Position numbers and translations under genes: made by a program
The notes under the pieces: generated by a model
The model's database searches: none
What the model was told of the DNA's origin: nothing
What the model saw: the letters and a program-made list of their open reading frames with translations, nothing else
Shown: positions 49,795 to 58,539 of the stretch, piece by piece
Numbering within the stretch: the stretch's first letter is position 1
How the letters are laid out: every line of letters begins with the position of its first letter
Assembly: GCA_039821145.1 (NCBI GenBank)
Contig: JBCBOS010000001.1
Span: forward strand, 310,001 to 374,000
DNA length: 64,000 bases
Direction of reading: 5' to 3'
DNA from: JBCCSZ01 sp039821145
GTDB taxonomy: Bacteria; Bacteroidota; Bacteroidia; Chitinophagales; Saprospiraceae

Positions 49795-51141
49795 ATGCGT
49801 TTACAACTGTGTCACTTATTTTTTCTACTCGCCCCATTGCTGCTGTCGGCCCAATCTTCAGCGGAAGAACAAGCCGTCCAAGCCCTGTTCGAACAGCCAG
49901 CAGCCATCGAGTGGATTCAACACTACAAAGGCCGCATCGACGATGTCAACGACATTGCCGTTACCTTGGGATTTGATGGCAAAAATTGCAAAGGGCACAT
50001 GCTCTATTTGCGCAGCAAGGAACGCTTTGAGCTGGAGGGTACCCTACAGAACAAGATCTTGCTGTTGACAGAAAAAAGTGGGTCGCTCGTATCGGGGCAC
50101 ATCCAGGCAGAAGTTCTTCCAGAGGGCATCGTAGGTGAATGGCACAATACCGATCAATCGATCGGCGGACAGTTTCATCTCAATGCTGTCAAGAAGCCCG
50201 TAGAATTCCCCTCCTACTGTGGCGACAACAAGTGGATTCACTTTTACAAAGGTGTCATCGTCCCCTATGAGAGCAATCTGCTGTTGCAAAAAGAGAGCGA
50301 CAATCAGCTGAGAGGGATCTTGTTCATCCAACGCGAAAACAAAAGCTACAACCTCAGTGGCCAGGCCGATGCCTATGGCTACTTCAAATTGGCCATCAAA
50401 GACATCGAGGAGCAGTTCAGGGGGTACTTGGTGGGGAAGTTTCAAAAGGATCAACTCTCAGAACTCAAGTTCGTCACCACGGGAGGCTACCAAAAAGATG
50501 CTGTTTTCCGACTGGAAGAAGCCCTGCCGGTGGCTTGTGTCGAGTTTGCAGACTTCATCTCTAGCTACGACATCACCTATCCCAAAACCCAGCACGTTCC
50601 CTTCAACAGATGGATGGAAGCCCTGACAGATCAATGGGTGGACAAATGCAGAAACTACTCGAAGGAGGTGCGGGCACTGAACGACAAAAACACAGCAGAT
50701 TTGCGGGCCTCGGTCCGCTCCTTTGCCTGGTCTGACCTGGACTTTTACTCGGCCCAGCTCATCAGTGGCCTGCTCACGATGAACAACTCCTGGTCGACAC
50801 AAGTGCAAACCCGCACCATCAATTTTGACTTTGTGGAAGGAAAAGAGATCCTGCTGAAGGATTTGTTTCGGGAAGGGTTCAACCACCGGACCTTCATCGA
50901 CTTTCACCTGCGCAAGCAAGTCAAAAATCTGCCTTTGTACAAACAGAGCGATACCTACCGCAAGTGGGTCGCCCAATTGGAGTTCCCACACTTCACCATT
51001 CGGCAGGATGGCTTGTGCTTTTCTTCCGATTTCAACGCCATTTACGGCCAACAGCGGGTATTGATTTCCTATGAGGCACTTCGGCCTTACTTGCGAAAGG
51101 AAAACCCGGTGGCTTATTTATATCAACAAAATGGAGGCTAA
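49795..51141 (+). CDS. Secreted DUF3298-like protein in the bat cluster
   Basis: A 448-residue exported protein (signal 'LFFLLAPLLLSAQS'). Two similar N-terminal beta-type segments ('EWIQHYKGRIDDVNDIAVTLGFDG' and 'KWIHFYKGVIVPYESNLLLQKE') suggest an internal repeat. The C-terminal ~190 residues resemble DUF3298/RsiV-like domains: 'TRTINFDFVEGKEILLKDLFREGFNHRTFIDFHL...FPHFTIRQDGLCFSSDFNAIYG...VLISYEALRPYL'. The domain's function in RsiV is lysozyme binding; nothing here proves that. It lies between moxR and the DUF58 gene: 9 bases after moxR and overlapping the next start by one base (TAATG). This insertion into the cluster is unusual. Confidence 0.72.
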   Translation: MRLQLCHLFFLLAPLLLSAQSSAEEQAVQALFEQPAAIEWIQHYKGRIDDVNDIAVTLGFDGKNCKGHMLYLRSKERFELEGTLQNKILLLTEKSGSLVSGHIQAEVLPEGIVGEWHNTDQSIGGQFHLNAVKKPVEFPSYCGDNKWIHFYKGVIVPYESNLLLQKESDNQLRGILFIQRENKSYNLSGQADAYGYFKLAIKDIEEQFRGYLVGKFQKDQLSELKFVTTGGYQKDAVFRLEEALPVACVEFADFISSYDITYPKTQHVPFNRWMEALTDQWVDKCRNYSKEVRALNDKNTADLRASVRSFAWSDLDFYSAQLISGLLTMNNSWSTQVQTRTINFDFVEGKEILLKDLFREGFNHRTFIDFHLRKQVKNLPLYKQSDTYRKWVAQLEFPHFTIRQDGLCFSSDFNAIYGQQRVLISYEALRPYLRKENPVAYLYQQNGG

Positions 51142-52010
51142 TGGAAACGAGCGAACTACTCAAGAAGGTCCGCAAGATCGAGATCAAAACCAAGGGACTG
51201 AGTCGACACATCTTCTCAGGTGAGTACCACTCGGCCTTCAAGGGGCGGGGCATGTCCTTCAGCGAGGTTCGCGACTACCAATATGGCGACGACATCCGCA
51301 ACATCGATTGGAACGTAACGGCCCGGACCGGGGACCCACACGTCAAAATATTTGAGGAAGAACGAGAATTGACTGTCATGCTGCTCATCGACGTGAGTCG
51401 CTCGGCCTTCTTTGGCACGGTCAAGCAGATGAAAAACGAAATCCTAACCGAAATCTCTGCCGTCCTGGCTTTTTCGGCCATCAACAACAACGACAAGGTC
51501 GGGGTCTTGTTTTTTTCCAATAAAGTGGAGCGCTTCATCCCTCCCAAAAAAGGAAAGCAACACATCCTCCGGATCATTCGCGAGTTGATCAACTTCAAGC
51601 CAGAAGGCCAAGGCACTGACCTGAGCCAGGCGCTGGAATATTTCAACAATGTGATCAAAAAACGCAGCATCGCTTTTGTCTTGTCAGATTTCCTGACCCA
51701 AGGCTACGAAAAGCCCCTGCGCGTAGCGGCGCGTCGGCACGACATCATCGGGCTGCACCTCTATGACCCGAGAGAAGAGGAGCTTCCCAACATCGGCCTG
51801 ATCCGGGCCATGGATGCAGAGACGGGGCAAGTTCGCTGGGTAGACACCTCGGTGGCCAAGGTGCGCGAGCAATATGCCAAATGGTTTGTCGACCATTCCA
51901 CTTACTTCAGAAGTACGTTTCTGAAAAGCGGTGCCGATACCATGAGCGTTCGGTCTGATCAGTCGTATGTCAATGCCCTTTTGAAATTTTTTCAAAAACG
52001 ATCCAGGTAG
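51141..52010 (+). CDS. DUF58-domain protein
   Basis: A 289-residue protein with the DUF58 hallmark 'GMSFSEVRDYQYGDDIRNIDWNVTARTGDPHVKIFEEERELTVMLLIDVSRSA' and a VWA-like remainder containing the MIDAS-type D-x-S-x-S (DVSRS) and 'IAFVLSDFLTQGYEKPL'. DUF58 proteins always travel with MoxR ATPases and are thought to be their clients or effectors. It shares a TAATG overlap with the preceding gene, and the DUF4381-BatA fusion gene starts 3 bases after its stop, so it is firmly inside the operon. No membrane segment is seen; it is predicted cytoplasmic. Confidence 0.92.
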   Translation: METSELLKKVRKIEIKTKGLSRHIFSGEYHSAFKGRGMSFSEVRDYQYGDDIRNIDWNVTARTGDPHVKIFEEERELTVMLLIDVSRSAFFGTVKQMKNEILTEISAVLAFSAINNNDKVGVLFFSNKVERFIPPKKGKQHILRIIRELINFKPEGQGTDLSQALEYFNNVIKKRSIAFVLSDFLTQGYEKPLRVAARRHDIIGLHLYDPREEELPNIGLIRAMDAETGQVRWVDTSVAKVREQYAKWFVDHSTYFRSTFLKSGADTMSVRSDQSYVNALLKFFQKRSR

Positions 52011-52013
52011 CAA

Positions 52014-54203
52014 ATGGGAAATTACAGACAGTACATAGGATGGATTTTTCTGACCGTGGCGTACTTGCTGCCGATGTTTGCCAGCGCACAACCCCAAGTC
52101 AGTGCCCGCTTGGACAGCACCCGCATTCTCATCGGCGACCAACTCAAACTCAGCCTCAGTGCCCGCTACAGCCCAGGCACCCGCATGCTGGCTCCGGACC
52201 TGTCCTTTCTCGACAGCCTTACATCCATCGAAGTCCTCAAGGTCAGCCTGCCCGACAGCTCGTCCGACGGCTCCCAACTGCTTTTCCAACAAGAATTGAT
52301 CATCACTTCTTTTGACTCTGGGGCACACTTCATCCCCGCCATCCCCTTCCGCTACATCCTCAACGGGCGCAACGGCATGGCGACCACCAACGAATTGCTT
52401 CTCGAAGTCGCCACCCCTCAAATTGACACCATTCCCCTGGCTCCCATCAAGTGGATCATGGAGGAACCCTTCAATTTCGAAGACATTTACGGCTGGCTCA
52501 TCGGTGTATTTGGCCTCATCCTAGTGGGCTTTTTGATTTGGTGGTACATCCGCTACCGCAATCGCCCCAAAGAAGTCGTTGCCAAACCAGCAATTGTCAT
52601 CCCCGCCCACGAGCTGGCCCTGCAAAAGCTGGAAGAACTCAAAGCAGCTCGATTGTGGCAGCAAGGAGAGGTCAAGGCCTATCACAGTCAATTGACCTAC
52701 ATCTTCCGCGAATACCTGGAAAACAGATTCAAACTGCAGGCCCTCGAATCGACCACCGATGAGATTGCCCGCCAACTGTCTCAAATCCAATTGCTCGACC
52801 AGGAAACAGAACGGCAGGTTCGCCAAATGCTGCAACAGGCTGATTTGGTCAAATTTGCCAAGGCCAAACCACCAGAAGAAATCCATGACCAACTCTTCCA
52901 ACTGACCGAATCCTTTGTGCTCCAAACCCGCAGCCGGATGGCAGAGGAAACAGCACAAGAACAGCAGACAGAGCAGGCAGATGGGGAGACAGCCGAAGAA
53001 CCAACAACAACGGAATCAGAGGCAGAAGCACCCATCACAGAGGCACCCAAAGATCGAGAAGAGCCAATCAAAGAAGAGAAAGCGCCTGATGCAGAGGCTA
53101 CCTCAAACGAAGATATTCCTACGGATGCCGAAGCCGATGATGCCTCAGAGGACAGCAAAATGGATCCCCCCACCCAGCTGAGCAGTTTGTGGCTGATGGG
53201 ACTTTGGTCAGAGGACATGAGCTTTGTCAATCCAGGCTTTTTGTTTTTGCTGTTGTTGATTCCTTTGGCAGGCGCTTTTTACTACTTCCGCTACAAAAAG
53301 CACTATGCCAGCCTGCGCATGTCCAGCCTGCGCTCCCTCCAAGGCCTCACTTCCTGGCGGGGAAGACTCCGGTCCATCCTCCCCATCCTGCGCTGTCTGA
53401 GCTTCATCGCATTGGTCATCGCACTGGCCCGCCCCCAACTTAGCTTGAAGGAAGAAGAGATCACCGCAGATGGCATCGACATCATGCTGGTCATGGACCT
53501 TTCGAGCAGCATGCTGGCCCAAGATTTCAAACCCGACCGCTTAGAGGTCAGCAAAAAAGTGGCGGCGGATTTTGTGGACAAACGCAAGTTCGACCGCATT
53601 GGGCTGGCCGTCTTTGCCGGCGAGGCTTTTACCCAATGTCCTTTGACCACAGACCACAGCATCCTCAAGGAATTCTTGGCCAATCTGGAATGTGGGATTT
53701 TAGAAGATGGAACCGCCATCGGGATGGGACTGGCCACGGCTGTCAATCGACTCAAAGAAAGCGAGGCCAAAAGTAAGGTCGTCATTTTGCTGACCGATGG
53801 CGACAACAATGCGGGCTATGTCAAACCCATTACGGCGGCAGAAATTGCCAGTGAGTTTGACGTAAAAGTATACACCATTGGGGTTGGCTCGCGGGGCAAG
53901 GCCCTGGCTCCGGTCAGCCGTCGCAGCGATGGCAAATACATCTTTGGTCTGGCAGCCGTGCAGATCGACGAAGCCCTGCTCAAGCAAATCGCAGAAATGA
54001 CGAAGGGGCGCTACTACCGGGCCACCTCGGCCCAGGGGCTGGAAGAGGTCTATGCCGAAATTGACCAATTGGAAAAAACAGAGATAGAAATCACGGCCAT
54101 CAAACGAAACAGTGAAGAGTTTCACGCTTTCGCCTTTTGGGGCCTGTTGTTTTTGCTGGTGGAATTGCTGTTGCGATACAGCCTGTTCCGCACCTTGCCC
54201 TAG
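52014..54203 (+). CDS. batA: DUF4381-like / BatA fusion protein (VWA)
   Basis: A 729-residue protein joining two usually separate Bat-cluster proteins. Residues 1-~305: signal peptide, a beta domain ('QVSARLDSTRILIGDQLKLSLSARY'), a transmembrane helix (~161-183) and a cytoplasmic helical part ending '...LTESFVLQTRSRM', as in DUF4381-type genes normally found before batA. Residues ~306-392: a Glu/Thr/Pro/Ala-rich acidic linker. Residues ~400-729: a complete BatA, from 'MSFVNPGFLFLLLLIPLAGAFYYFRY', with the MIDAS D-x-S-x-S in 'LVMDLSSSM' (~493), 'ILLTDGDNN' and a C-terminal membrane helix. The frame is continuous. An internal ATG at 53218 is exactly where an unfused BatA would start, so separate translation is also possible. 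BatB follows after 29 bases. Confidence 0.88.
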   Translation: MGNYRQYIGWIFLTVAYLLPMFASAQPQVSARLDSTRILIGDQLKLSLSARYSPGTRMLAPDLSFLDSLTSIEVLKVSLPDSSSDGSQLLFQQELIITSFDSGAHFIPAIPFRYILNGRNGMATTNELLLEVATPQIDTIPLAPIKWIMEEPFNFEDIYGWLIGVFGLILVGFLIWWYIRYRNRPKEVVAKPAIVIPAHELALQKLEELKAARLWQQGEVKAYHSQLTYIFREYLENRFKLQALESTTDEIARQLSQIQLLDQETERQVRQMLQQADLVKFAKAKPPEEIHDQLFQLTESFVLQTRSRMAEETAQEQQTEQADGETAEEPTTTESEAEAPITEAPKDREEPIKEEKAPDAEATSNEDIPTDAEADDASEDSKMDPPTQLSSLWLMGLWSEDMSFVNPGFLFLLLLIPLAGAFYYFRYKKHYASLRMSSLRSLQGLTSWRGRLRSILPILRCLSFIALVIALARPQLSLKEEEITADGIDIMLVMDLSSSMLAQDFKPDRLEVSKKVAADFVDKRKFDRIGLAVFAGEAFTQCPLTTDHSILKEFLANLECGILEDGTAIGMGLATAVNRLKESEAKSKVVILLTDGDNNAGYVKPITAAEIASEFDVKVYTIGVGSRGKALAPVSRRSDGKYIFGLAAVQIDEALLKQIAEMTKGRYYRATSAQGLEEVYAEIDQLEKTEIEITAIKRNSEEFHAFAFWGLLFLLVELLLRYSLFRTLP

Positions 54204-54232
54204 GGCTCATTTTTTGGAAAAAGAACGGATAC

Positions 54233-55276
54233 ATGCTTTTTCGATTCGAATATTCTGAACATCTGTACGCACTGCTGGCCATTCCTGTCTTGGTGGTCTT
54301 CTTCGTGCTGATGCGTTATGCACGCAAGCGGGCGCTGGCCGCTTTTGGCGACCACAGCCTGGTACAGCAACTGATGCCCCAAATGTCTCGCTACAAGCAC
54401 GGGCTCAAGTTTGTCCTGCTCATGCTGGCGGTGGCGCTGCTGGCCATCGGCTGGGCCAATCCTCAGTGGGGCAGCAAAAAGGAAAAGGTCAAGCGAAAGA
54501 GTGTCGACATCTTCATCGCCCTGGACATTTCGCGCAGCATGATGGTCGAAGACATCCGCCCCAACCGACTGGAACGGGCCAAGTTGTTTGCCCAAAAACT
54601 CGTCAAAACACTCAAGGGAGACCGCATCGGGCTCATTATTTTTGCTGGAAATGCCTATTTGCAGATGCCCCTTACAACGGATTATGCCGCGGCACAGCTC
54701 TTTATCAAAAGTGCCAACCCGCGGATGGCTCCCAGTCAAGGGACGGCCATCGTGGATGCAATTGAATTGGCAGAACGGTCGTTTGAGGAAGACAACAAGC
54801 AACACAAGGCCATGATCCTGATCACCGATGGCGAAAACCACGATGACGAGGCACTGACAAGAGCCGAAGAGGCCTACAACAATGGCCTGCTGATCTTCAG
54901 CGTAGGTGTAGGGACGAGCAAGGGGGATTTCATTCCGATGCGCATCGGGGGCCGCCAGGATTTCAAGCGCGACAACTCTGGCAACCCCATCATCTCCCGA
55001 CTCAATGAAGAGATGCTGGGCGAACTGTCGGAAGCAGGCGGAGGTGCTTATCACAATTTGCTGGAGGAAGACAAGATTCTCCCTTCTCTTCGCAAAGGCA
55101 TCGAAAAGATTGAAAAGCGGGAGTTCGAACAGCGGGTCTTTACCGAATTTGAAAGTTATTTTCAATACTTCATCGCTGCTGCCTTGTTGTTAATTTTGCT
55201 CGAATTTGGCATTTCTTACCGCAAAAGCCAATGGGCCAGCGGGACAGATTTGTTTGAAACCAGAAAAGAAAAATGA
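54233..55276 (+). CDS. batB: BatB, VWA-domain membrane protein
   Basis: A 347-residue protein with an N-terminal hairpin of two membrane helices ('LYALLAIPVLVVFFVLMRYARKRAL' and 'GLKFVLLMLAVALLAIGWANP'), a VWA domain with MIDAS residues in 'IFIALDISRSMMVEDIRP' and 'MILITDGENHDDEAL', a conserved Thr region 'MPLTTDYAAAQ', and a C-terminal membrane helix ('YFQYFIAAALLLILLEFGISY'). In Bacteroides the Bat proteins raise tolerance to oxygen; the molecular role is not settled. The ATG at 54233 (MLFRFEYSEHL) is the family-typical start. Its stop overlaps the batC start by 4 bases (ATGA). Confidence 0.93.
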   Translation: MLFRFEYSEHLYALLAIPVLVVFFVLMRYARKRALAAFGDHSLVQQLMPQMSRYKHGLKFVLLMLAVALLAIGWANPQWGSKKEKVKRKSVDIFIALDISRSMMVEDIRPNRLERAKLFAQKLVKTLKGDRIGLIIFAGNAYLQMPLTTDYAAAQLFIKSANPRMAPSQGTAIVDAIELAERSFEEDNKQHKAMILITDGENHDDEALTRAEEAYNNGLLIFSVGVGTSKGDFIPMRIGGRQDFKRDNSGNPIISRLNEEMLGELSEAGGGAYHNLLEEDKILPSLRKGIEKIEKREFEQRVFTEFESYFQYFIAAALLLILLEFGISYRKSQWASGTDLFETRKEK

Positions 55277-55992
55277 ACCGACTAGGGATTTGCATTTGTT
55301 TACTCTTGGGAGCTTGGGCCGCCACTGCTCAAACAGCACATGGGCACCTCAAAAAAGGAGATCGCTCCTACCGAACGGGAAACTACACGGAAGCCGAAGA
55401 AAGCTATCGCCGCTCCTTGTTGGAAGAAAACAGCACCAAGGGAACCTACAATTTGGGCAACTCCGTCTACCAACAAGAGCGATACGAGGAAGCCATCAAA
55501 CACTACAATGATGTGCTCAACAAAAGCAGCAACAATGACGTTCGCTCGCGGGCATATCACAACCTCGGCAATGCCCATTTTTCCAAGCAGGAATTCGACA
55601 AAAGTGTTGAAGCCTACAAAAACTCTTTGCGCCTGCAACCCAACGACCTGGAAACCAAGCGCAACCTGACCATGGCCATCAAACAGATGCAATTGCAACA
55701 ACAACAGCAGCAGCAACAACAGAGTCAGGAGCAGCAAGATGAAAAAGAGCAGGACCAACAAAAAGACAAACAACAACAGCAGCAGCAAGACCAGCAACAA
55801 CCTCAGCAGGGCAATGCCGATGACAATTCGCAGCCAGAGGACGGAGATGACAAGCAACCGCAGGAACAGGAGGACTTGAGCAAGGAGGAGGCACAGCAGT
55901 TGCTGCAGATCATGGGGGAAGAGGAGCGGAAAGTACTGGAAAAGATGCGCAAGGCCAATTCCAAGCCCAGCAAGTCCGATAAAGACTGGTAA
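55273..55992 (+). CDS. batC: BatC, TPR protein with Gln-rich tail
   Basis: A 239-residue exported TPR protein: signal peptide ('LGICICLLLGAWAATAQ'), two to three TPR units ('GDRSYRTGNYTEAEESYRRSLLEENSTKGTYNLGNSVYQQERYEEAIKHYNDVL'), then a Gln/Asp/Glu-rich low-complexity stretch of about 65 residues (long CAA/CAG runs) and a short charged end containing 'EDLSKEEAQQLLQIMGEEERKVLEKM', which is the conserved BatC tail. TPRs probably mediate contact with BatA/BatB on the periplasmic side. It overlaps batB by ATGA and is followed by the short batD paralogue after 54 bases. Confidence 0.9.
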   Translation: MNRLGICICLLLGAWAATAQTAHGHLKKGDRSYRTGNYTEAEESYRRSLLEENSTKGTYNLGNSVYQQERYEEAIKHYNDVLNKSSNNDVRSRAYHNLGNAHFSKQEFDKSVEAYKNSLRLQPNDLETKRNLTMAIKQMQLQQQQQQQQQSQEQQDEKEQDQQKDKQQQQQQDQQQPQQGNADDNSQPEDGDDKQPQEQEDLSKEEAQQLLQIMGEEERKVLEKMRKANSKPSKSDKDW

Positions 55993-56046
55993 GGGCAAAA
56001 GGCTTTGCGGCGAAAAATATTATTTGACAAACTGAATAACAGGATC

Positions 56047-56604
56047 ATGAAGAAGTTCATCTTTATCTGCCTGTGTGTAGGCTTTTGGGGAATCAGTTGG
56101 GCACAAAGCCCTTCTTTTACTGTGACTGTCAGCACCGATTCCATCCTGATGGGCAACTATTTTGAAGTCACCTTCACGCTGAAAGACGCCAACGGCAGCA
56201 ATTTTCTCCCCCCTGATTTTCCCGACTTCCAGGTCGTCAGCGGCCCCAATCAGTCGATGTCAACCAGCTTCATCAACGGCCAAATGTCGCAAAGCATGAG
56301 CTATACCTATTACTTGGAACCCAAAGACCTGGGCAATTTCTACATCACAGCGGCCAGCATCAGCACAGCTGAGGAAGTGTTGGAGACCGAGCCAAAAGAG
56401 ATCATCGTACTCGCCAATCCCGATGGCATCATCCAAAAGCCTCGTCGGGCAGAGCGCAGCAGAGGCTTTTTCGACATGTTCCCCAGTACGCCACTGGAAG
56501 AGATGTTCCCCGGAGGAATGCCACAGCCACAAGACATCCCCCCCATGGAACAACCACAGCCCCAAAAGCAACCAAAGAAAAAGCGCAAAGTCTACAAGTT
56601 GTAA
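56047..56604 (+). CDS. Short BatD-like protein (N-terminal domain only)
   Basis: A 185-residue exported protein. Signal peptide (MKKFIFICLCVGFWGISWAQ), then a single BatD-type beta domain: 'SFTVTVSTDSILMGNYFEVTFTLKDANGSNFLPPDFPDFQVVSGPNQSMSTSFINGQMSQSMSYTYYLEPKDLGNFYITAASI'. This aligns line by line with the first domain of the full BatD that follows ('KFYASSDAKQIVLGGYFQVQFTLENGEGSQFSPPSFKDFSVLSGPSQSSSITSVNGRWS'). Instead of the rest of BatD it ends in a Pro/Gln-rich segment and a Lys/Arg tail; no membrane helix is present. It stops 2 bases before batD starts. It is an intact short paralogue, not a frameshifted batD. Confidence 0.85.
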   Translation: MKKFIFICLCVGFWGISWAQSPSFTVTVSTDSILMGNYFEVTFTLKDANGSNFLPPDFPDFQVVSGPNQSMSTSFINGQMSQSMSYTYYLEPKDLGNFYITAASISTAEEVLETEPKEIIVLANPDGIIQKPRRAERSRGFFDMFPSTPLEEMFPGGMPQPQDIPPMEQPQPQKQPKKKRKVYKL

Positions 56605-56606
56605 CA

Positions 56607-58385
56607 ATGACTCAAAAGCTACTCATTTTCCTTTTTGTTGTGGCATGGCCCCTCTGCCTGTCCGCACAAGGTCCTATCAAGTTTTATGCGAGCAGTGATG
56701 CCAAACAGATCGTACTTGGTGGCTATTTTCAGGTTCAATTCACATTGGAAAATGGAGAGGGCTCCCAGTTTTCGCCTCCTTCCTTCAAAGACTTTTCTGT
56801 ACTGAGCGGGCCCAGTCAATCCAGTAGCATCACCTCTGTCAACGGCCGCTGGTCGCGCACTGTTGGCTTTTCGTACAACCTCCAACCATCGCGCATCGGC
56901 ACCTTTACCATCGGAGCGGCCAGCATCGTGGTCAAGGGAAAAACCTATCGCACCAAACCTTTGCGCATACAAGTGGTCAAAGGAAAAAACTCCAATGCCA
57001 CTACGCAGGCCGATCTGGAAGCCCAGCTGGAAGAACAGGTATTTGTCCAAGCTGTACCCGTCAAAACGGAGGCAGTCATCGGCGAACAAATATTGCTGGA
57101 CTACAAATTGTACACCACCCGCGACATCGACACCTACAATGTATCTGCCGAGTCCGACTATCCCGGTTTTTTCGTACAGGAAATCAGACGGTCCTCCAAC
57201 GGGCGTGTTATCAAAGAAGTCATCGATGGCGTTCAGTACAGCACCACCGTGGTCCGGCGTGTGTCGCTCTTTCCCCAACAGGCAGGCAGGCTCAAGATCG
57301 ATCCCATTGCCGTGCAAGCGTCCATCATCGTAGAAGACGGGAGCAGAAGAAGACGCGGTTTTTTCTATCGCCCAAAAGTCAATCGGGTGGTGCTTCGATC
57401 AGAGCCCATCAACATCAATGTCAAAAAGTTGCCCCCCAATGCACCGCCTACCTTTACGGGTGCCGTGGGAAAATACTACCTGTCAGTCAACACCAACAAG
57501 GCAGCCCTGTCTACCGACGATGCCATTACCTTGACCATGAGCGTCACCGGCAATGGAGACATCAAACGCATCCAAGCGCCGCCTCTGTTGCTTTCGGACA
57601 GCTTCGAGGTGTATGAGCCCAGGGTCATCGAAGAAAACAGCTTTGAAAGCCGGGAAGCCATCACTGGCAAGAAGACCTTTGAATACATCATCTTACCCAA
57701 AGAGCCAGGCCGCTATGTGCTCAATCCTGTCTTTACCTATTACGACTCGGACAGTCTCCGCTACATCGACTTGCAAAACCGCAGTTTTCAGATTGCTGTC
57801 AGCCGAGGCAGGCGCTCCGACTCTGCTCCTCCCCCAGTGGTCGATGACAAGGCGGGTCAGGAAGACATTCGCTTCATCAAGACAACGGCCTCCTTTCAAT
57901 CGAGTGAGGATTCATTTTACGGGTCGCCGCTGTTTTGGTCCATTTTGTTGTTTCCCTTCGTGGCCTTTGGCGGTCTGTTGGCCTTCCAACGCATACAAGC
58001 CAAGCGAGAGTTGATCGACCCGAGCATCCTCCGACAGAGGCAGGCCCAAAAGCTGGCGAAGAAAAGATTGCAACAAGCCAAAGGATTTTTGGACCAACAA
58101 AACAAAAAGGCCTTTTACGAAGAAGTCTCTCGGGCCCTTTTCGGCTATGTATGCGACAAGCTCAGCATCCCCCTGTCAGAACTCAGCAAGCAAAACGTCC
58201 GCGAACGACTCATTTCGCTTTCCGTAGACGAACAACTGATCCAACGATTTTTGACCATTGTCCAAACTTGTGAAATGGCCTTGTTTGCAGGCAGAGACAA
58301 TGCAGCAGCCATGGGCGAGACCTACAACGAAACCCTCGACGTGATCGCAGCAATGGAAGCGGGAATTGCGTTGGACAAAGGCTAG
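56607..58385 (+). CDS. batD: BatD
   Basis: A 592-residue protein: signal peptide ('LLIFLFVVAWPLCLSAQ'), several Ig-like periplasmic beta domains (to ~420), one membrane helix near 440-460 ('PLFWSILLFPFVAFGGLLAFQRI'), and a cytoplasmic helical domain ('LSEL-x-R-like' KQNVRERLISLSVDEQLIQRFLTIVQTCEMALFAGRDNAAAMGETYNETLDVIAAME). This is the standard BatD layout. It is the last gene of the cluster; the batE gene often found next is absent from this position, where a convergent metalloprotease gene lies instead. It acts with BatA-C at the inner membrane. Confidence 0.92.
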   Translation: MTQKLLIFLFVVAWPLCLSAQGPIKFYASSDAKQIVLGGYFQVQFTLENGEGSQFSPPSFKDFSVLSGPSQSSSITSVNGRWSRTVGFSYNLQPSRIGTFTIGAASIVVKGKTYRTKPLRIQVVKGKNSNATTQADLEAQLEEQVFVQAVPVKTEAVIGEQILLDYKLYTTRDIDTYNVSAESDYPGFFVQEIRRSSNGRVIKEVIDGVQYSTTVVRRVSLFPQQAGRLKIDPIAVQASIIVEDGSRRRRGFFYRPKVNRVVLRSEPININVKKLPPNAPPTFTGAVGKYYLSVNTNKAALSTDDAITLTMSVTGNGDIKRIQAPPLLLSDSFEVYEPRVIEENSFESREAITGKKTFEYIILPKEPGRYVLNPVFTYYDSDSLRYIDLQNRSFQIAVSRGRRSDSAPPPVVDDKAGQEDIRFIKTTASFQSSEDSFYGSPLFWSILLFPFVAFGGLLAFQRIQAKRELIDPSILRQRQAQKLAKKRLQQAKGFLDQQNKKAFYEEVSRALFGYVCDKLSIPLSELSKQNVRERLISLSVDEQLIQRFLTIVQTCEMALFAGRDNAAAMGETYNETLDVIAAMEAGIALDKG

Positions 58386-58413
58386 GCCAAAGGCTTCCCT
58401 GTGTTTCTCAGAC

Positions 58414-58452
58414 AAAAAAACAGAGAGCTCATGCCTTGGCACAATCTCTCTG
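58414..58452 (-). terminator. Intrinsic terminator between batD and the metalloprotease gene
   Basis: CAGAGAG (58421-58427) pairs with CTCTCTG (58446-58452). On the minus strand the stem is followed by seven T (58420-58414), so it terminates the metalloprotease transcript and may also stop the batD transcript. Confidence 0.75.
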
Positions 58453-58539
58453 CTCTGCTCGTAAAGGGACCTATTCTATTGTACTTTCTTTGGTGACAAC
58501 AGCTCAGAACCTACTGAGCGGAAGAAAACCATTTGTTGC

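Noticed and set aside
56047..56604. Frameshifted 5' fragment of batD
   Set aside because: It has its own signal peptide and a distinct tail, and the following batD is complete with its own first domain.
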